64,000 nucleotides of DNA from Bryobacteraceae bacterium. GTDB taxonomy: Bacteria > Acidobacteriota > Terriglobia > Bryobacterales > Bryobacteraceae. A model generated the notes under the pieces. It had not been told where the DNA came from and did no database searches. It saw only the letters and a list, made by a program, of their open reading frames with translations. How positions within the stretch are numbered: position 1 is the stretch's first letter; every line of letters starts with the position of its first letter. A program made the translations under genes and the position numbers. Positions 39,009 through 47,886 of the stretch are shown in pieces. The stretch covers positions 3,666,001 through 3,730,000 of the forward strand of contig BPGD01000001.1 of the NCBI GenBank assembly GCA_026002855.1, read 5' to 3'.

Positions 39009-41282
39009 GTGGAACGGCTTCCGGTTGACGGGATCCTGGACGAAGTACTCAAAACGCTGCGGCGGGCGCCGTGCCTGGTGGTGGAGGCGCCGCCGGGAGC
39101 GGGCAAGACGACACGCGTGCCGGCGGCGATGCTGGATGCGGTCGCCGGCCAGGTGCTGGTGCTGGAGCCGCGGCGGCTGGCGGCGCGGCTGGCGGCCGAG
39201 CGGGTGGCGCAGGAGCGCGGCGAGCGAGCCGGCGAGACCGTCGGCTGGCAGGTGCGCTTTCAGAAAGTGGCCGGGGAGCGCACGCGGCTGCTGTACCTGA
39301 CCGAAGGGTTGCTGGCCCGCCGACTGCTGGCGGACCCTCTGCTTGAGGGAGTCGGTGCGGTCGTGCTGGATGAGTTCCACGAGCGGCACCTGGAGGGCGA
39401 CCTCGCGCTGGCGCTGCTCCGGCGGCTTCAGCGGACCTTCCGGCCGGACCTGCGGCTGGTGGTGATGTCGGCCACGCTCGATGGCGGCGCGGTGGCCGCT
39501 TTTCTTGGCGGCTGCCCGGTGCTGCGCAGCGAAGGGCGGCTATATCCGCTGGAGGTGCGCTACACGCCGCACTCGGCCGCGCCGCTGGAACAGCTGGTGC
39601 GGGAAGCGGTGGAGGGCTGCCAGAACGAAACAGAAGGCGACATTCTTGTTTTTCTGCCCGGGGCCGCCGAGATCCGCCGCTGTCTGGAAACGCTGTCGGC
39701 GCGGACCATCGCCCGTGAGGCCGACGTGCTGCCCCTCCATGGCGACCTGCCGCCGGAACAGCAGGACCGGGCGGTGCGGCCGTCGGTGCGGCGCCGCGTT
39801 GTGCTTGCCACCAACATTGCCGAGTCGAGCGTGACGATTCCGGGCGTGCGCGCGGTGGTGGACTCCGGACTCGCGCGGATCCCCTCGGATTCGCCCTGGA
39901 GCGGTCTGCCGCGGCTCGAGCTGCGGCGCATCAGCCGCGCGTCGGCCATTCAGCGCGCCGGCCGCGCCGCGCGCACCGGGCCGGGCGTCGCCGTGCGGCT
40001 GTACCCGCAGGACGATTTCCTGCGCCGCCCGGAGCAGGACACGCCGGAGATCCTCCGCCGCGAACTGTCGCAGGTCCTGCTGCATCTGCATGCGGCCGGC
40101 GTGCGCGATCCGCTGGAAGTCGAATGGATGACGCCACCGCCTCGCGAGTCCGTGGCCGCCGCGGAAGAACTGCTGCGGCGCCTGGACGCGCTGGACCCGC
40201 AGGGGCGGCTCACGGATTTCGGCCGGCGGCTGGCGCGGCTGCCGCTGCATCCGAGGCTGGCCGCACTGGTGGAGCGCGGCGGCGCGCCAGCCATCCGCCT
40301 GGCGGCGGAGCTTTCCTCGGCGCATCCGGCACAGACGGCGCAGATCGAACGGCAGTTGCGCGGGGTCGCATCCGCGCGCCCGTCGGCGGCGCTGGAAGAG
40401 TCTGTTCTGCGGGCCTTCCCGGACCGCGTGGCGCGGCGCCGGCGCGGGCGCGAACTGCAATTGTCCAGCGGCGGCTCCGCCCTGCTGGCCGCCGATGCGG
40501 GCGTCGAAAAGGAAGATTTCCTTGTGGCGCTTGAGACCGAGGAGCGGCCCGAGCGCGGCCTGCCGGTGGTGCGGCGCGCCGTGGGGATCGAGCCGGAGCT
40601 GCTGGTGGACGTGTTCCCGGACAGGCTGCGCGAGCAGCGCACGCTCGAATGGAACCGCGAGGCCGGACGCGTCGAAGAAGTGTGGAGGCTGATGTATGAC
40701 GCGCTGGTGGTGGAAGAGTCCCGCCGGCACGAGCCGGACCCGGACGAGGCGGCGGCACTGCTCTCGCAAAAGGCGCTGGAAGCGGGGATCGAGCGGTTCG
40801 CCGACGTGGAGGCGCTGGAAGAACTGCGGCGGCGGATCCGCTTCGCCGGGCTTCCGGAGCCGGACCTCGCCGAAGTGCTGCGCGGGCTCTGCCGCGGGCT
40901 GCGGTCCTTCGATGAGCTGCGGGGCGCCGCCGGCGCCGGCGGACTGGAGGCAGCGATGAAGGCATCGCTCGGCGCGCGCGCCGCCGAGCTGGAGCGGCTC
41001 GCGCCGGAATGGCTGCGGCTGCCTTCGGGACGGCGCGTGCGAGTGCGCTATCCCGATGGGGCGCCGCCCTATGTCGCCTCGCGCCTCCAGGACTTCTTCG
41101 GCATGACCGAGACGCCGCGCATCGGGCCGCAGCAGACGCCGCTGGTGGTGCATCTGCTGGCGCCGAACCAGCGCCCGGTGCAGGTGACGCAGGACCTGGG
41201 CGGGTTCTGGCAACGGCTGTACCCGCAGGTGCGGCGTGAGCTGATGCGGCGCTACCCGAAACATTCCTGGCCGGAATTGTAG
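39009..41282 (+). CDS. hrpB: ATP-dependent helicase HrpB
   Basis: A 757-residue DEAH-box helicase. The N-terminal core has Walker A APPGAGKTTRVP, the DEFHERH box (the D-E-x-H motif), SATLDGG and the second RecA domain with LPLHGDLPPEQQDRAV and IAESSVTIPGVRAVVDSG and QRAGRAARTGPG. A winged-helix and HrpB-specific C-terminal domain follow (PRIGPQQTPLVVHLLAPN, LGGFWQRLYPQVRRELMRRYPKH). HrpB is widespread and its physiological substrate is unclear. The start is set at GTG 39009, giving VERLPVDGIL; the open frame continues to 38889 only by running antisense through the aminotransferase gene. GC is especially high. Confidence 0.9.
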   Translation: MERLPVDGILDEVLKTLRRAPCLVVEAPPGAGKTTRVPAAMLDAVAGQVLVLEPRRLAARLAAERVAQERGERAGETVGWQVRFQKVAGERTRLLYLTEGLLARRLLADPLLEGVGAVVLDEFHERHLEGDLALALLRRLQRTFRPDLRLVVMSATLDGGAVAAFLGGCPVLRSEGRLYPLEVRYTPHSAAPLEQLVREAVEGCQNETEGDILVFLPGAAEIRRCLETLSARTIAREADVLPLHGDLPPEQQDRAVRPSVRRRVVLATNIAESSVTIPGVRAVVDSGLARIPSDSPWSGLPRLELRRISRASAIQRAGRAARTGPGVAVRLYPQDDFLRRPEQDTPEILRRELSQVLLHLHAAGVRDPLEVEWMTPPPRESVAAAEELLRRLDALDPQGRLTDFGRRLARLPLHPRLAALVERGGAPAIRLAAELSSAHPAQTAQIERQLRGVASARPSAALEESVLRAFPDRVARRRRGRELQLSSGGSALLAADAGVEKEDFLVALETEERPERGLPVVRRAVGIEPELLVDVFPDRLREQRTLEWNREAGRVEEVWRLMYDALVVEESRRHEPDPDEAAALLSQKALEAGIERFADVEALEELRRRIRFAGLPEPDLAEVLRGLCRGLRSFDELRGAAGAGGLEAAMKASLGARAAELERLAPEWLRLPSGRRVRVRYPDGAPPYVASRLQDFFGMTETPRIGPQQTPLVVHLLAPNQRPVQVTQDLGGFWQRLYPQVRRELMRRYPKHSWPEL

Positions 41283-41292
41283 CTGGCGGCTC

Positions 41293-41301
41293 TGCTACAC
41301 T
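41293..41301 (+). promoter_or_regulatory. Extended -10 promoter TGCTACACT before the heptose kinase gene
   Basis: TGC-TACACT ends 16 bases before the ATG at 41318 and is identical over eleven bases (including the following CG) to the element before pyrE. There is no clear -35 hexamer. Confidence 0.45.
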
Positions 41302-41317
41302 CGCAGAGGCGCAGACG

Positions 41318-42292
41318 ATGCGTGTCGAACGGGCGCAGCAGATCCTTTCGAGATTTCCCGGACTCCGCATCCTGGTGGCGGGCGACCTGATGCTGGACGA
41401 GTTCGTCTGGGGCGAAGTGAGCCGCATCTCGCCGGAAGCGCCGGTGCCGGTGGTCGAGGTGACGGGCGAGTCTTTTTTCGCCGGAGGCGCCGCCAACGTG
41501 GCGCGGAACCTGCGCGAATTCGGCGCGCGCGTCAGCATGGCCGGCGTCCGCGGCCAGGACGCGGCGGGCGAGCGGCTGGCGGCGCTGCTCGGCGAGTCGG
41601 AAATCGACGACGCGGCCGTAGCGGCTTCCGGCGCCTGCTCCACCATTGTGAAGACGCGCGTGATTGCCCGGCATCAGCAGGTGGTGCGCATCGATCGCGA
41701 GCAGCGCCGCCGCATCCACCCGGAGCTCGAGCGCGAGGTGCTGGCCCGGCTGGAGGCGCAGAAGGACGGCTGGGACGCGGTGATCTTTTCCGACTATGCC
41801 AAAGGCTTTCTCACGCCGGCGCTCGTCGAAGGGCTCTGCCGGCTGGCGCGAGGCCGCATCATTACCGTCGATCCCAGTCCGCTGAATCCGCTCGTCTGGC
41901 GGGGCGTGACCGCGGTGAAGCCGAACCTGCGCGAGGCCCGCGCCGCCGCCGGGCTGCTGCCGGAGGCGGGCGCCGAGGAGGCGGCCACGCGGCTGCTGGA
42001 GATCTGGGACACGCAGATGGTGCTCATCACCCTGGGCGAGCACGGCATGCTGCTGCTGGAACGCGGCGGCCGGCCCTATCACACGCCGACGCGGGCCCGC
42101 GAGGTGTTTGACGTGAGCGGCGCCGGCGACACGGCGATCGCCGTCTTCACGCTGGCTTTGGCTGCCGGCGCCGCGCCGGCCGAAGCGGCCGAGCTCGCCA
42201 ATCACGCCAGCGGCGTCGCCGTCGGCAAGCTGGGTACGGCCACGGTGAAGCCGGAAGAGCTCGTGGAGAGCGTGGCGCGGATGGGCCGGTAA
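41318..42292 (+). CDS. D-glycero-beta-D-manno-heptose-7-phosphate kinase (HldE kinase domain)
   Basis: A 324-residue PfkB-family kinase matching the N-terminal half of HldE: ILVAGDLMLDEFVWGEVSRISPEAPVPVVEV, GGAANVARNLREFGA, and the catalytic FDVSGAGDTAIA with the base aspartate. It phosphorylates heptose-7-phosphate at O-1 in ADP-heptose synthesis for the LPS core. The cytidylyl/adenylyl-transferase half of HldE is absent, so in this organism the second activity is presumably a separate protein (as in HldA/HldC systems). With kdsC it is part of the evidence for an LPS-bearing outer membrane. It is followed by a convergent symporter gene 15 bases away. Confidence 0.87.
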   Translation: MRVERAQQILSRFPGLRILVAGDLMLDEFVWGEVSRISPEAPVPVVEVTGESFFAGGAANVARNLREFGARVSMAGVRGQDAAGERLAALLGESEIDDAAVAASGACSTIVKTRVIARHQQVVRIDREQRRRIHPELEREVLARLEAQKDGWDAVIFSDYAKGFLTPALVEGLCRLARGRIITVDPSPLNPLVWRGVTAVKPNLREARAAAGLLPEAGAEEAATRLLEIWDTQMVLITLGEHGMLLLERGGRPYHTPTRAREVFDVSGAGDTAIAVFTLALAAGAAPAEAAELANHASGVAVGKLGTATVKPEELVESVARMGR

Positions 42293-42307
42293 CGCCGGGC
42301 TGGCGGC

Positions 42308-43999
42308 TCACCGGATGATGAGCCATGCCAGCGCGACCATGCCGAGCGCGATGACCCATCCCGCGGCGAAGCCCTGAAGGTCGATGCGGTAGGCGCGCCA
42401 GAACGGCTCGCCCGCAGCCCCGCGCAACGGGTGCAGCAGATGCGTGAGCAGGAGCTGCTCGCCGCGGCGCGCGGCCTCGCGCTCCACGTCTTCGATCGTT
42501 GCCGCCTGCTCCGGGTTGAGGTGACTTGGCGTGCGGAGGCGCCGGAAGAAGTCATCGAGCGCGGCGTCAGGCTCGGCGGGCGTCAGGAGACTGACAACGA
42601 CGAAGGCGGCCGTGCCGACGAGCAGCGCGGCCAGAAAGACGTTCGGGTCCCAGTGGTCGAAGCGCTGGCCCAGCCAGGAGTATATGCCGAAGTTGGCGGC
42701 CATGGCCGCGGTGATGCCGGCCAGCGCGCCCCAGCGGTTGGCGCGGCGCCAGAAGATGCCGCCGAGGACGGCGATGCCCACATAGGTGGCCAGCGTCTCA
42801 GTGAGCAGGAACGTGTTCAGGACCTTTTCGATGAGAAACAGCGCATAGAGCACGCCGAGCAGCGTGATCAGGAGCCCGCTGAGGCGTCCCACCCGGAGGT
42901 AGTGCCGGTCGCTGCCGTGGCGCACGAGGTAGCGGCCGTAGAGGTTGCGTGTGAACAGCGCGCCGGCGCTGACCATGTAAGCCGAGCAGGCCGCCATGTT
43001 GGCGGCCAGCAGGCAGGCCACCAGCAGGCCCTTGCCGCCGGGGAAGAGCAGATGCCGGCAGGCAAAGCCGAAGGCCTCCTCGGCGTCCTTCAGCGTGGTT
43101 GTGCCAAAGACGCCTTTCGCAAGCAGCGCCGCAGCCACCAGCCCGGTGAGCGCCCACCCCAGCGTGCAGAAGCGCTTGACGAACGTCCCGTACAGGAATC
43201 CTTCGCGGCAGGCGGCCTCGTCCCGTCCGGTGGCGACCATGCCCATGATGTGCGGCTGGCTGGTGATGCCAATGAGGCCGTTGATCGTCAGCATCAGGAT
43301 GAACCACGGGCCGATGCCTTCCGGCGCGGTGAGCGTCAGCCGTTCAGGGCCGAGCGCGTCGCGAATGCCGGCCATGCCTCCCACGAGTCCCCAGCCAAGT
43401 GGAATGAGCAGAAAGGACAGGACGATGATCAGGAATCCCTGCACCAGCTCGGTCCACGCCGTGGCCACCTGCCCGCCAATGAAGCTGTAGAGCAGGAAGG
43501 CCGCCGTCATCGCCACGACGATGGCATTGACCGGGATGTCGCCCCCGGCCGCCTGGCTGATGACCTTGGCCGCGCCTTTGAGCATGCTGGCCATGTTGAT
43601 GGTGAGGAAGGCGAGCGCGAACACCATATAGGCCGCGCCCATCCGTGCGCCGTAGCGGTCTTCGAAAAACTCGGCGATGGTGGTGCGGCGCATGCGGCGG
43701 TACAGGGGCGCCAGCAGCCAGTAGAACGGCGTGGCGAACATGTTTTTCCACTGGAACCAGATGGCGCTGAAGCCGCGGGCGTAAACGGCTCCGGCCAGCG
43801 ACACCGGCATGTCGGCGTGCGTTCCGGAAGCAAAGCTTTGGGCGATCATTACCCAGCGGTTGAAACGGCGCGCCCCCAGGAAATACTGTTCGGTGCGGCC
43901 CACCCGCCGCCCGATCCAGACGCCGAGCAGCGCAATGCCGGCCAGATAGGCGGCCAGAATCAGCCAGTCCAGCACGGTGAAGGCGGCAAACGGGGGCAT
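42308..43999 (-). CDS. Sodium:solute symporter (SSS family)
   Basis: A 563-residue membrane protein with about 13 hydrophobic helices. Diagnostic SSS features include the N-terminal LDWLILAAYLAGIALLGVWIG, GRRVGRTEQYFLGARRFNRWVMIAQSFASGTHADMP and the central IGGQVATAWTELVQGFLI. The family couples uptake of sugars, amino acids, vitamins or organic acids to sodium; the solute is not deducible. The ATG at 43999 has GGAAG six bases upstream and is preferred over a GTG at 44011. A C-terminal cytosolic tail of about 60 residues (FFRRLRTPSHLNPEQAATIEDVER) is followed by two more hydrophobic segments. Confidence 0.87.
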   Translation of the reverse strand: MPPFAAFTVLDWLILAAYLAGIALLGVWIGRRVGRTEQYFLGARRFNRWVMIAQSFASGTHADMPVSLAGAVYARGFSAIWFQWKNMFATPFYWLLAPLYRRMRRTTIAEFFEDRYGARMGAAYMVFALAFLTINMASMLKGAAKVISQAAGGDIPVNAIVVAMTAAFLLYSFIGGQVATAWTELVQGFLIIVLSFLLIPLGWGLVGGMAGIRDALGPERLTLTAPEGIGPWFILMLTINGLIGITSQPHIMGMVATGRDEAACREGFLYGTFVKRFCTLGWALTGLVAAALLAKGVFGTTTLKDAEEAFGFACRHLLFPGGKGLLVACLLAANMAACSAYMVSAGALFTRNLYGRYLVRHGSDRHYLRVGRLSGLLITLLGVLYALFLIEKVLNTFLLTETLATYVGIAVLGGIFWRRANRWGALAGITAAMAANFGIYSWLGQRFDHWDPNVFLAALLVGTAAFVVVSLLTPAEPDAALDDFFRRLRTPSHLNPEQAATIEDVEREAARRGEQLLLTHLLHPLRGAAGEPFWRAYRIDLQGFAAGWVIALGMVALAWLIIR

Positions 44000-44045
44000 G
44001 GCGGCTTCCACTTTCCAGGGAAGCCATCCTATCGCAGGCGCGGGT

Positions 44046-44912
44046 TCAACTGCGCCAGGCGAGCACCACGGTTTTCCCGTCGCGCTCGGTGTTGCCGCCG
44101 AGGGCGTGCAGCGTCAGACTGGCGCCTCTGTCGCTGAAGACGGCATCTACCCAGCCCACCGGCTCGCTGTCGTTGAAGTTGTAGCCGAGCGCAGGCAGAT
44201 TGATCATCTGGATTCCGTCCCAGACCAGATGCGCGTAGCGGTGCGAGTGGCCGAAAACCACGGCCTTCACCATGTTGCGGCCGCGGATGATGTCCATCAG
44301 CCGCGGCATGTCCAGCAGCGCGCTGTCGCTGTCGTCGGGCGTGTGGTGCATGAAGAGCACGGTGGGCAGCGGCGCGGCGGTATCGAGGAATTGCGCCAGC
44401 CAGGTGCGCTGGTCCTTGCCGAGCAGCCCCGGCGTGAAGTCGGGCATGATGAGCGAGTCCAGCACAATGAAGCGCAGCGCCGGGCCTTGGATGACGAGTA
44501 CATGGCGGTTCTTCACCTTCTGCGTGCCCGGCTGCGAGCCGCCGAACACATCCAGGAAATTCTTCCGGTCATCATGGTTGCCCAGCGCGATCGCCACAGG
44601 CATGCGGCTGCTGAGGGGATCCAGCAGCGATTTGAGCATCCGGTAATCGCCCGGCAGTCCCTTGAGCCGGGCAGCGTCTCCGCAGATCAGCACGCCTTGC
44701 GGCTTCACCTCCAGCACCATCGGCACGGCCTTGCGGAGGTTGTCCACGGGCCGGAAGCCGCGGTAGGAGTCTTCCGGGTTTTCGGGGATGTGCGTGTCCG
44801 ATAGCAGCGCCCAGTGCATCTCCGGCTCCTCGGCGCGCAGCAGCGCGGCGCCGCCGGCCAGCGAGAGGGAAAACGCGCGGCGCGTCAGCAGATCGGGTCC
44901 CAGCAGTGGCAT
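44046..44912 (-). CDS. Tat-exported calcineurin-like metallophosphoesterase
   Basis: A 288-residue phosphoesterase. The N-terminus LLTRRAFSLSLAGGAALLRA has a twin-arginine signal. The metallophosphoesterase motifs are all present: SDTHIP (D-x-H), ICGDAA (GD), LGNHDD (GNHD), MHHTP, and VVFGHSHRY (GHSH). It hydrolyses phosphomono- or diesters using two metal ions. It lies 34 bases from the symporter on the same strand and divergent to the sulfatase. A likely role is periplasmic phosphate or nucleotide scavenging, which is inference. Confidence 0.87.
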   Translation of the reverse strand: MPLLGPDLLTRRAFSLSLAGGAALLRAEEPEMHWALLSDTHIPENPEDSYRGFRPVDNLRKAVPMVLEVKPQGVLICGDAARLKGLPGDYRMLKSLLDPLSSRMPVAIALGNHDDRKNFLDVFGGSQPGTQKVKNRHVLVIQGPALRFIVLDSLIMPDFTPGLLGKDQRTWLAQFLDTAAPLPTVLFMHHTPDDSDSALLDMPRLMDIIRGRNMVKAVVFGHSHRYAHLVWDGIQMINLPALGYNFNDSEPVGWVDAVFSDRGASLTLHALGGNTERDGKTVVLAWRS

Positions 44913-44970
44913 GGCACTTCCGATTGTATCCGTCTGGTGTGAAAATGCGGTGAATCTGCGGCCATTGCGA

Positions 44971-44976
44971 TAGAAT
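44971..44976 (+). promoter_or_regulatory. -10-like TAGAAT before the sulfatase gene
   Basis: TAGAAT sits nine bases before the ATG at 44986, so a transcript from it would have a leader of about three bases or none. No Shine-Dalgarno sequence is present in the gap. Confidence 0.4.
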
Positions 44977-44985
44977 CCCCGGCGT

Positions 44986-46530
44986 ATGCATCTGTCCTTT
45001 CCAGGGGATTCGCGGCTGGCCCGGCGCAGCTTCTGCCGGGCGCTGATGGGCGCGCCGCTGGCGGTGGGCGCCGCCGGGCGGCGGCCGCCGAATATCGTCC
45101 TGATCTACGCCGATGATCTCGGCTACGGCGACGTGAGCGCCAACGGCGCCCGCCATGTCCACACGCCGAACATCGACCGAATTGCGCGCGAAGGCGTGCG
45201 ATTCACCCACGCGCATTCCCCTGCTGCCACGTGCACGCCGTCGCGTTATTCGCTGCTGACGGGCGAATACGCGTGGCGCCGGCCCGGCACGGGCGTGCTG
45301 CCCGGCGACGCCCGGCTCATCATCGATCCCGGCCGTCCGACGCTGCCGGCGATGCTCCGCTCGCGCGGCTACCGCACGGGCGTTGTGGGCAAGTGGCATC
45401 TCGGGCTGGGATCGGGCGAGCTCGACTGGAACGCCGAGATCCGCCCCGGCCCGCTGGAGATCGGCTTCGACGAGGCGTTCCTGATCCCCGCCACCGGCGA
45501 CCGCGTGCCGTGCGTCTATGTGGAGAACCACCGCGTTGTGAACCTCGATCCGGCAGACCCCATTCGCGTCAGTTACAAGGAGCCGTTCCCCGGCGAACCT
45601 CTCGGCCGCACGCATCCGCACCTGCTGAGGATGTTGCCCAGCCACGGACACGACATGGCGATCGTGAATGGCATCAGCCGCATCGGTTCCATGACCGGCG
45701 GGAAGAAGGCCCTGTGGAAAGACGAGGACATGGCCGACACCATCACGGCCCGGGCGCTTGACTTCATCGCCCGCCACCGCCAGGAACCGTTCTTTCTCTA
45801 TTTCGCCACGCACGATATCCACGTGCCGCGCGTGCCGCATCCGCGCTTTGTCGGCCGCTCCGGCATGGGGCCGCGCGGCGACGCGATTGTCCAGCTCGAC
45901 TGGTGCGTCGGCGAGATCCTCGGTGCATTGGACCGCCACGGCGTCTCGCGCGACACGCTGCTGATCTTTACAAGCGACAACGGTCCGGTGCTCGACGACG
46001 GCTACCGCGACAATGCGGTGGAGAAGCTCGGCAACCACCGTCCCGCCGGTCCCTGGCGCGGGGGCAAGTACAGCATCTTTGAAGGCGGCACCCGTGTGCC
46101 GTTCCTGGTCCGCTGGCCCGGGCATGGGAAGCACGGCACAGCGTCGCGCGCGTTGGTCAGCCAGATCGACCTGTTCGCATCCCTGGCCTCACTTGCGGGA
46201 GTCCGGCTCGAAGATGACGCGGCGCCGGACAGTTTCGACGTCCTGCCCGCGTTGCTCGGCCAATCCGCCCGGGGGCGAGACCATCTGGTGGAACAGGCCG
46301 GGACGCTGGCGCTGATCGAAGGACGCTGGAAATACGTGGCCCCGGGCAGGGGCGCGAGGGTGAGCCGCGAGACGGGCATCGAGCTCGGCAACGATCCGGC
46401 GCCGCAGCTATTCGACCTGGAGCAGGATCCCGGGGAGAGAATCAACCTGGCGGCACAACATCCGGAGCGGGTGGGCATGATGGCGGAGCGGCTGGAGCGA
46501 ATCCGCGCCACGCCCCGCACGCGGCCTTAG
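44986..46530 (+). CDS. Sulfatase (arylsulfatase-type), exported
   Basis: A 514-residue sulfatase. The formylglycine motif is C83-TPSR in SPAATCTPSRYSLLTGEY, where the cysteine is oxidised by a formylglycine-generating enzyme. Metal ligands are in IYADDLGYGD, and later in IFTSDNGPVLDD, with the lysine of VVGKWHLGLG. The N-terminus LARRSFCRALMGAPLAVGAAG looks like a Tat signal. Sulfatases of this type free sulfate from glycans such as those of algal or plant/animal polymers, matching the carbohydrate-degrading profile of the window. C-terminal FDLEQDPGERINLAAQHPE is the usual family tail. Confidence 0.92.
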   Translation: MHLSFPGDSRLARRSFCRALMGAPLAVGAAGRRPPNIVLIYADDLGYGDVSANGARHVHTPNIDRIAREGVRFTHAHSPAATCTPSRYSLLTGEYAWRRPGTGVLPGDARLIIDPGRPTLPAMLRSRGYRTGVVGKWHLGLGSGELDWNAEIRPGPLEIGFDEAFLIPATGDRVPCVYVENHRVVNLDPADPIRVSYKEPFPGEPLGRTHPHLLRMLPSHGHDMAIVNGISRIGSMTGGKKALWKDEDMADTITARALDFIARHRQEPFFLYFATHDIHVPRVPHPRFVGRSGMGPRGDAIVQLDWCVGEILGALDRHGVSRDTLLIFTSDNGPVLDDGYRDNAVEKLGNHRPAGPWRGGKYSIFEGGTRVPFLVRWPGHGKHGTASRALVSQIDLFASLASLAGVRLEDDAAPDSFDVLPALLGQSARGRDHLVEQAGTLALIEGRWKYVAPGRGARVSRETGIELGNDPAPQLFDLEQDPGERINLAAQHPERVGMMAERLERIRATPRTRP

Positions 46531-46769
46531 ATGCGACGTTTCCTCCTTCCGCCGCCAGGCTTTTTCCGGCGCCCCCTGAGCCCCGGCGGCGAACGGTCCT
46601 TCATGCGGCGCCCTGCGCCGCGAAATCGCCCGCATTCCCGGCTCGCGCCGCGGGCAGATGGCACCACACCAGCCAGAGGGAAAGGCCGGGTTCGGCTTGC
46701 CCGGTGCATGTCCTGAAGGGAGAATCCGGATACGCTCCTGAACCAGCGGCTCGCAGAATCTGAGAAGTT
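46531..46769. other. Intergenic region after the sulfatase gene
   Basis: I see no gene in these bases. Short open frames occur on both strands but none has a start, ribosome-binding site or recognisable protein sequence. The stretch contains small GC-rich dyads and joins a clear hairpin at 46770. Confidence 0.4.
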
Positions 46770-46794
46770 GGGGCGGAACCCCTCCCTCCGCCCC
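46770..46794 (-). terminator. Hairpin downstream of the mini-cytochrome gene
   Basis: An eight-bp perfect stem GGGGCGGA / TCCGCCCC encloses a nine-base loop 22 bases beyond the stop of the minus-strand cytochrome gene. It lies between convergent genes. No T-tract follows, so efficiency is uncertain. Confidence 0.5.
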
Positions 46795-46815
46795 TCCTGG
46801 AGAGCGGAACGGCGC

Positions 46816-47031
46816 TTACTTCTTGGGCGCGCCTTCGAGCGTGCCCTTCTGCTTGTAGTACTTGCCGATCTCGTTCAACAGTGGGTTCTCCTTGGTCGGC
46901 TTGCCCTTTTCATGGCAAGTGGTGCACGGCTTCTTCTCCTTCTTGCTCATCTCCGGCGTGGCCAGAGCATGAGCGGCCAGGAACGTGAGGGCAGCGGCGC
47001 AGGCCGGCAGCAGAAGACGCAGACGTTTCAT
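46816..47031 (-). CDS. Very small periplasmic mono-haem cytochrome c
   Basis: A 71-residue protein. A signal peptide (KRLRLLLPACAAALTFLAAHALA) leaves a mature chain of about 46 residues with one haem motif, CTTCHEKGKP. The mature part is strongly basic and lysine-rich, with KYYKQKGTLEGAPKK at the end. A methionine axial ligand is not obvious after the motif. It is far shorter than class-I cytochromes (about 80-100 residues); similar mini-cytochromes occur in several Acidobacteriota as a separate group. It could be a small electron shuttle or a fragment that needs a partner. Transcription runs away from the XRE regulator gene on the same strand, 113 bases upstream. Confidence 0.75.
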   Translation of the reverse strand: MKRLRLLLPACAAALTFLAAHALATPEMSKKEKKPCTTCHEKGKPTKENPLLNEIGKYYKQKGTLEGAPKK

Positions 47032-47144
47032 ACGCGTGGTGTATCTCCTTGATAAAGATCTGGGCCGCGGAAACGGCCACCGGTCAGAATATCATTTCCT
47101 GACCAGCCCCATGGACGCCAGCCGCCGCCCGGGCGTTCCAGCTC

Positions 47145-47777
47145 TCAGATCCGCGGCGGCGTCGTCACCACGACGGCCCGGGCTTTGTCCGGCCCCGCGG
47201 CGCGGTAGGCGTGCGGATGGGAAGCGTCGAAATAGACGCTGTCGCCCTGTTTCAGAATTGTCTCCTCGCCTTCGTAGCGCAGGGCCAGGTCGCCGTCCAG
47301 CACCAGAATGAATTCCGCGCCATCGTGAACATGGTCAGCCACCTGCCCGGGGAGCCGCGGTTCAAACTCCGCCAGGTAGGCCTGCATCGACTTCTCCTGG
47401 GCGGAGAACGCCAGCACCTCAAACCAGTAGGCCGGCGCCGGCGAGTCCGGCCGGTCGGGGAAGCGCATCCGCTCGCCGGCACGAACCACCGCCAGCAACC
47501 CGCGACGGCGGCGGTCGCTGAAGAAGTAATCCAACCCCACGTCGAACACCATCGCGATTCGCGCCAGCGTGGGCAACGTCGGCACCAGCTTGCCGTTCTC
47601 GATCTGCGACAGCAACGAAGCGGACAAGCCTGTGTGTTTGCCCAGCTCGACCAGGCCGAGCTTCTTCCGCAGCCGCAGCCGGCGGAGCCTGGCGCCGATT
47701 TCGTACGACGACAGCACCCGCTGAATCGTCTCCGGCCCCGACTCAGAAGGGGAGGAGTGTTCTTCTTTCAGCACCAC
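47145..47777 (-). CDS. XRE-family regulator with C-terminal cupin domain
   Basis: A 210-residue two-domain regulator. Residues 25-85 hold a lambda-repressor-like HTH (IGARLRRLRLRKKLGLVELGKHTGLSASLLSQIENGK). The C-terminal cupin (residues 125-205) has DHVHDGAEFILVLDGDLALRYEGEE, with a histidine/glutamate metal set, and HPHAYRA. This PuuR/SutR type of regulator senses a small molecule or metal through the cupin. It is divergent to the ECF sigma gene with a 109-base A/T-rich gap, where AAATT-N9-AATTT and two GAATTT copies may be operator parts. Auto-regulation or control of the sigma gene is plausible but unproved. Confidence 0.85.
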   Translation of the reverse strand: MVLKEEHSSPSESGPETIQRVLSSYEIGARLRRLRLRKKLGLVELGKHTGLSASLLSQIENGKLVPTLPTLARIAMVFDVGLDYFFSDRRRRGLLAVVRAGERMRFPDRPDSPAPAYWFEVLAFSAQEKSMQAYLAEFEPRLPGQVADHVHDGAEFILVLDGDLALRYEGEETILKQGDSVYFDASHPHAYRAAGPDKARAVVVTTPPRI

Positions 47778-47829
47778 TAAATTTCCTATTCGAATTTTTA
47801 GCAGAGATGAACCAGAATTTCAACTAGGC

Positions 47830-47858
47830 TTGAAAAGATTTTACCAGAGCCGTAAACT
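47830..47858 (+). promoter_or_regulatory. Housekeeping-type promoter of the ECF sigma gene
   Basis: TTGAAA (47830-47835) and TAAACT (47853-47858) are separated by exactly 17 bases: the best -35/-10 pair in the window. Start of transcription would fall near 47865, giving a leader of about 22 bases that contains GAGGGG before the ATG at 47887. It also excludes a start codon at 47830. Confidence 0.65.
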
Positions 47859-47886
47859 TGAACTGTTAGTAGAGGGGATTCCATCC

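Noticed and set aside
47830-47886. Start of the ECF sigma gene at TTG 47830
   Set aside because: This TTG is the -35 element of the best promoter in the window; the ATG at 47887 has its own ribosome-binding sequence.
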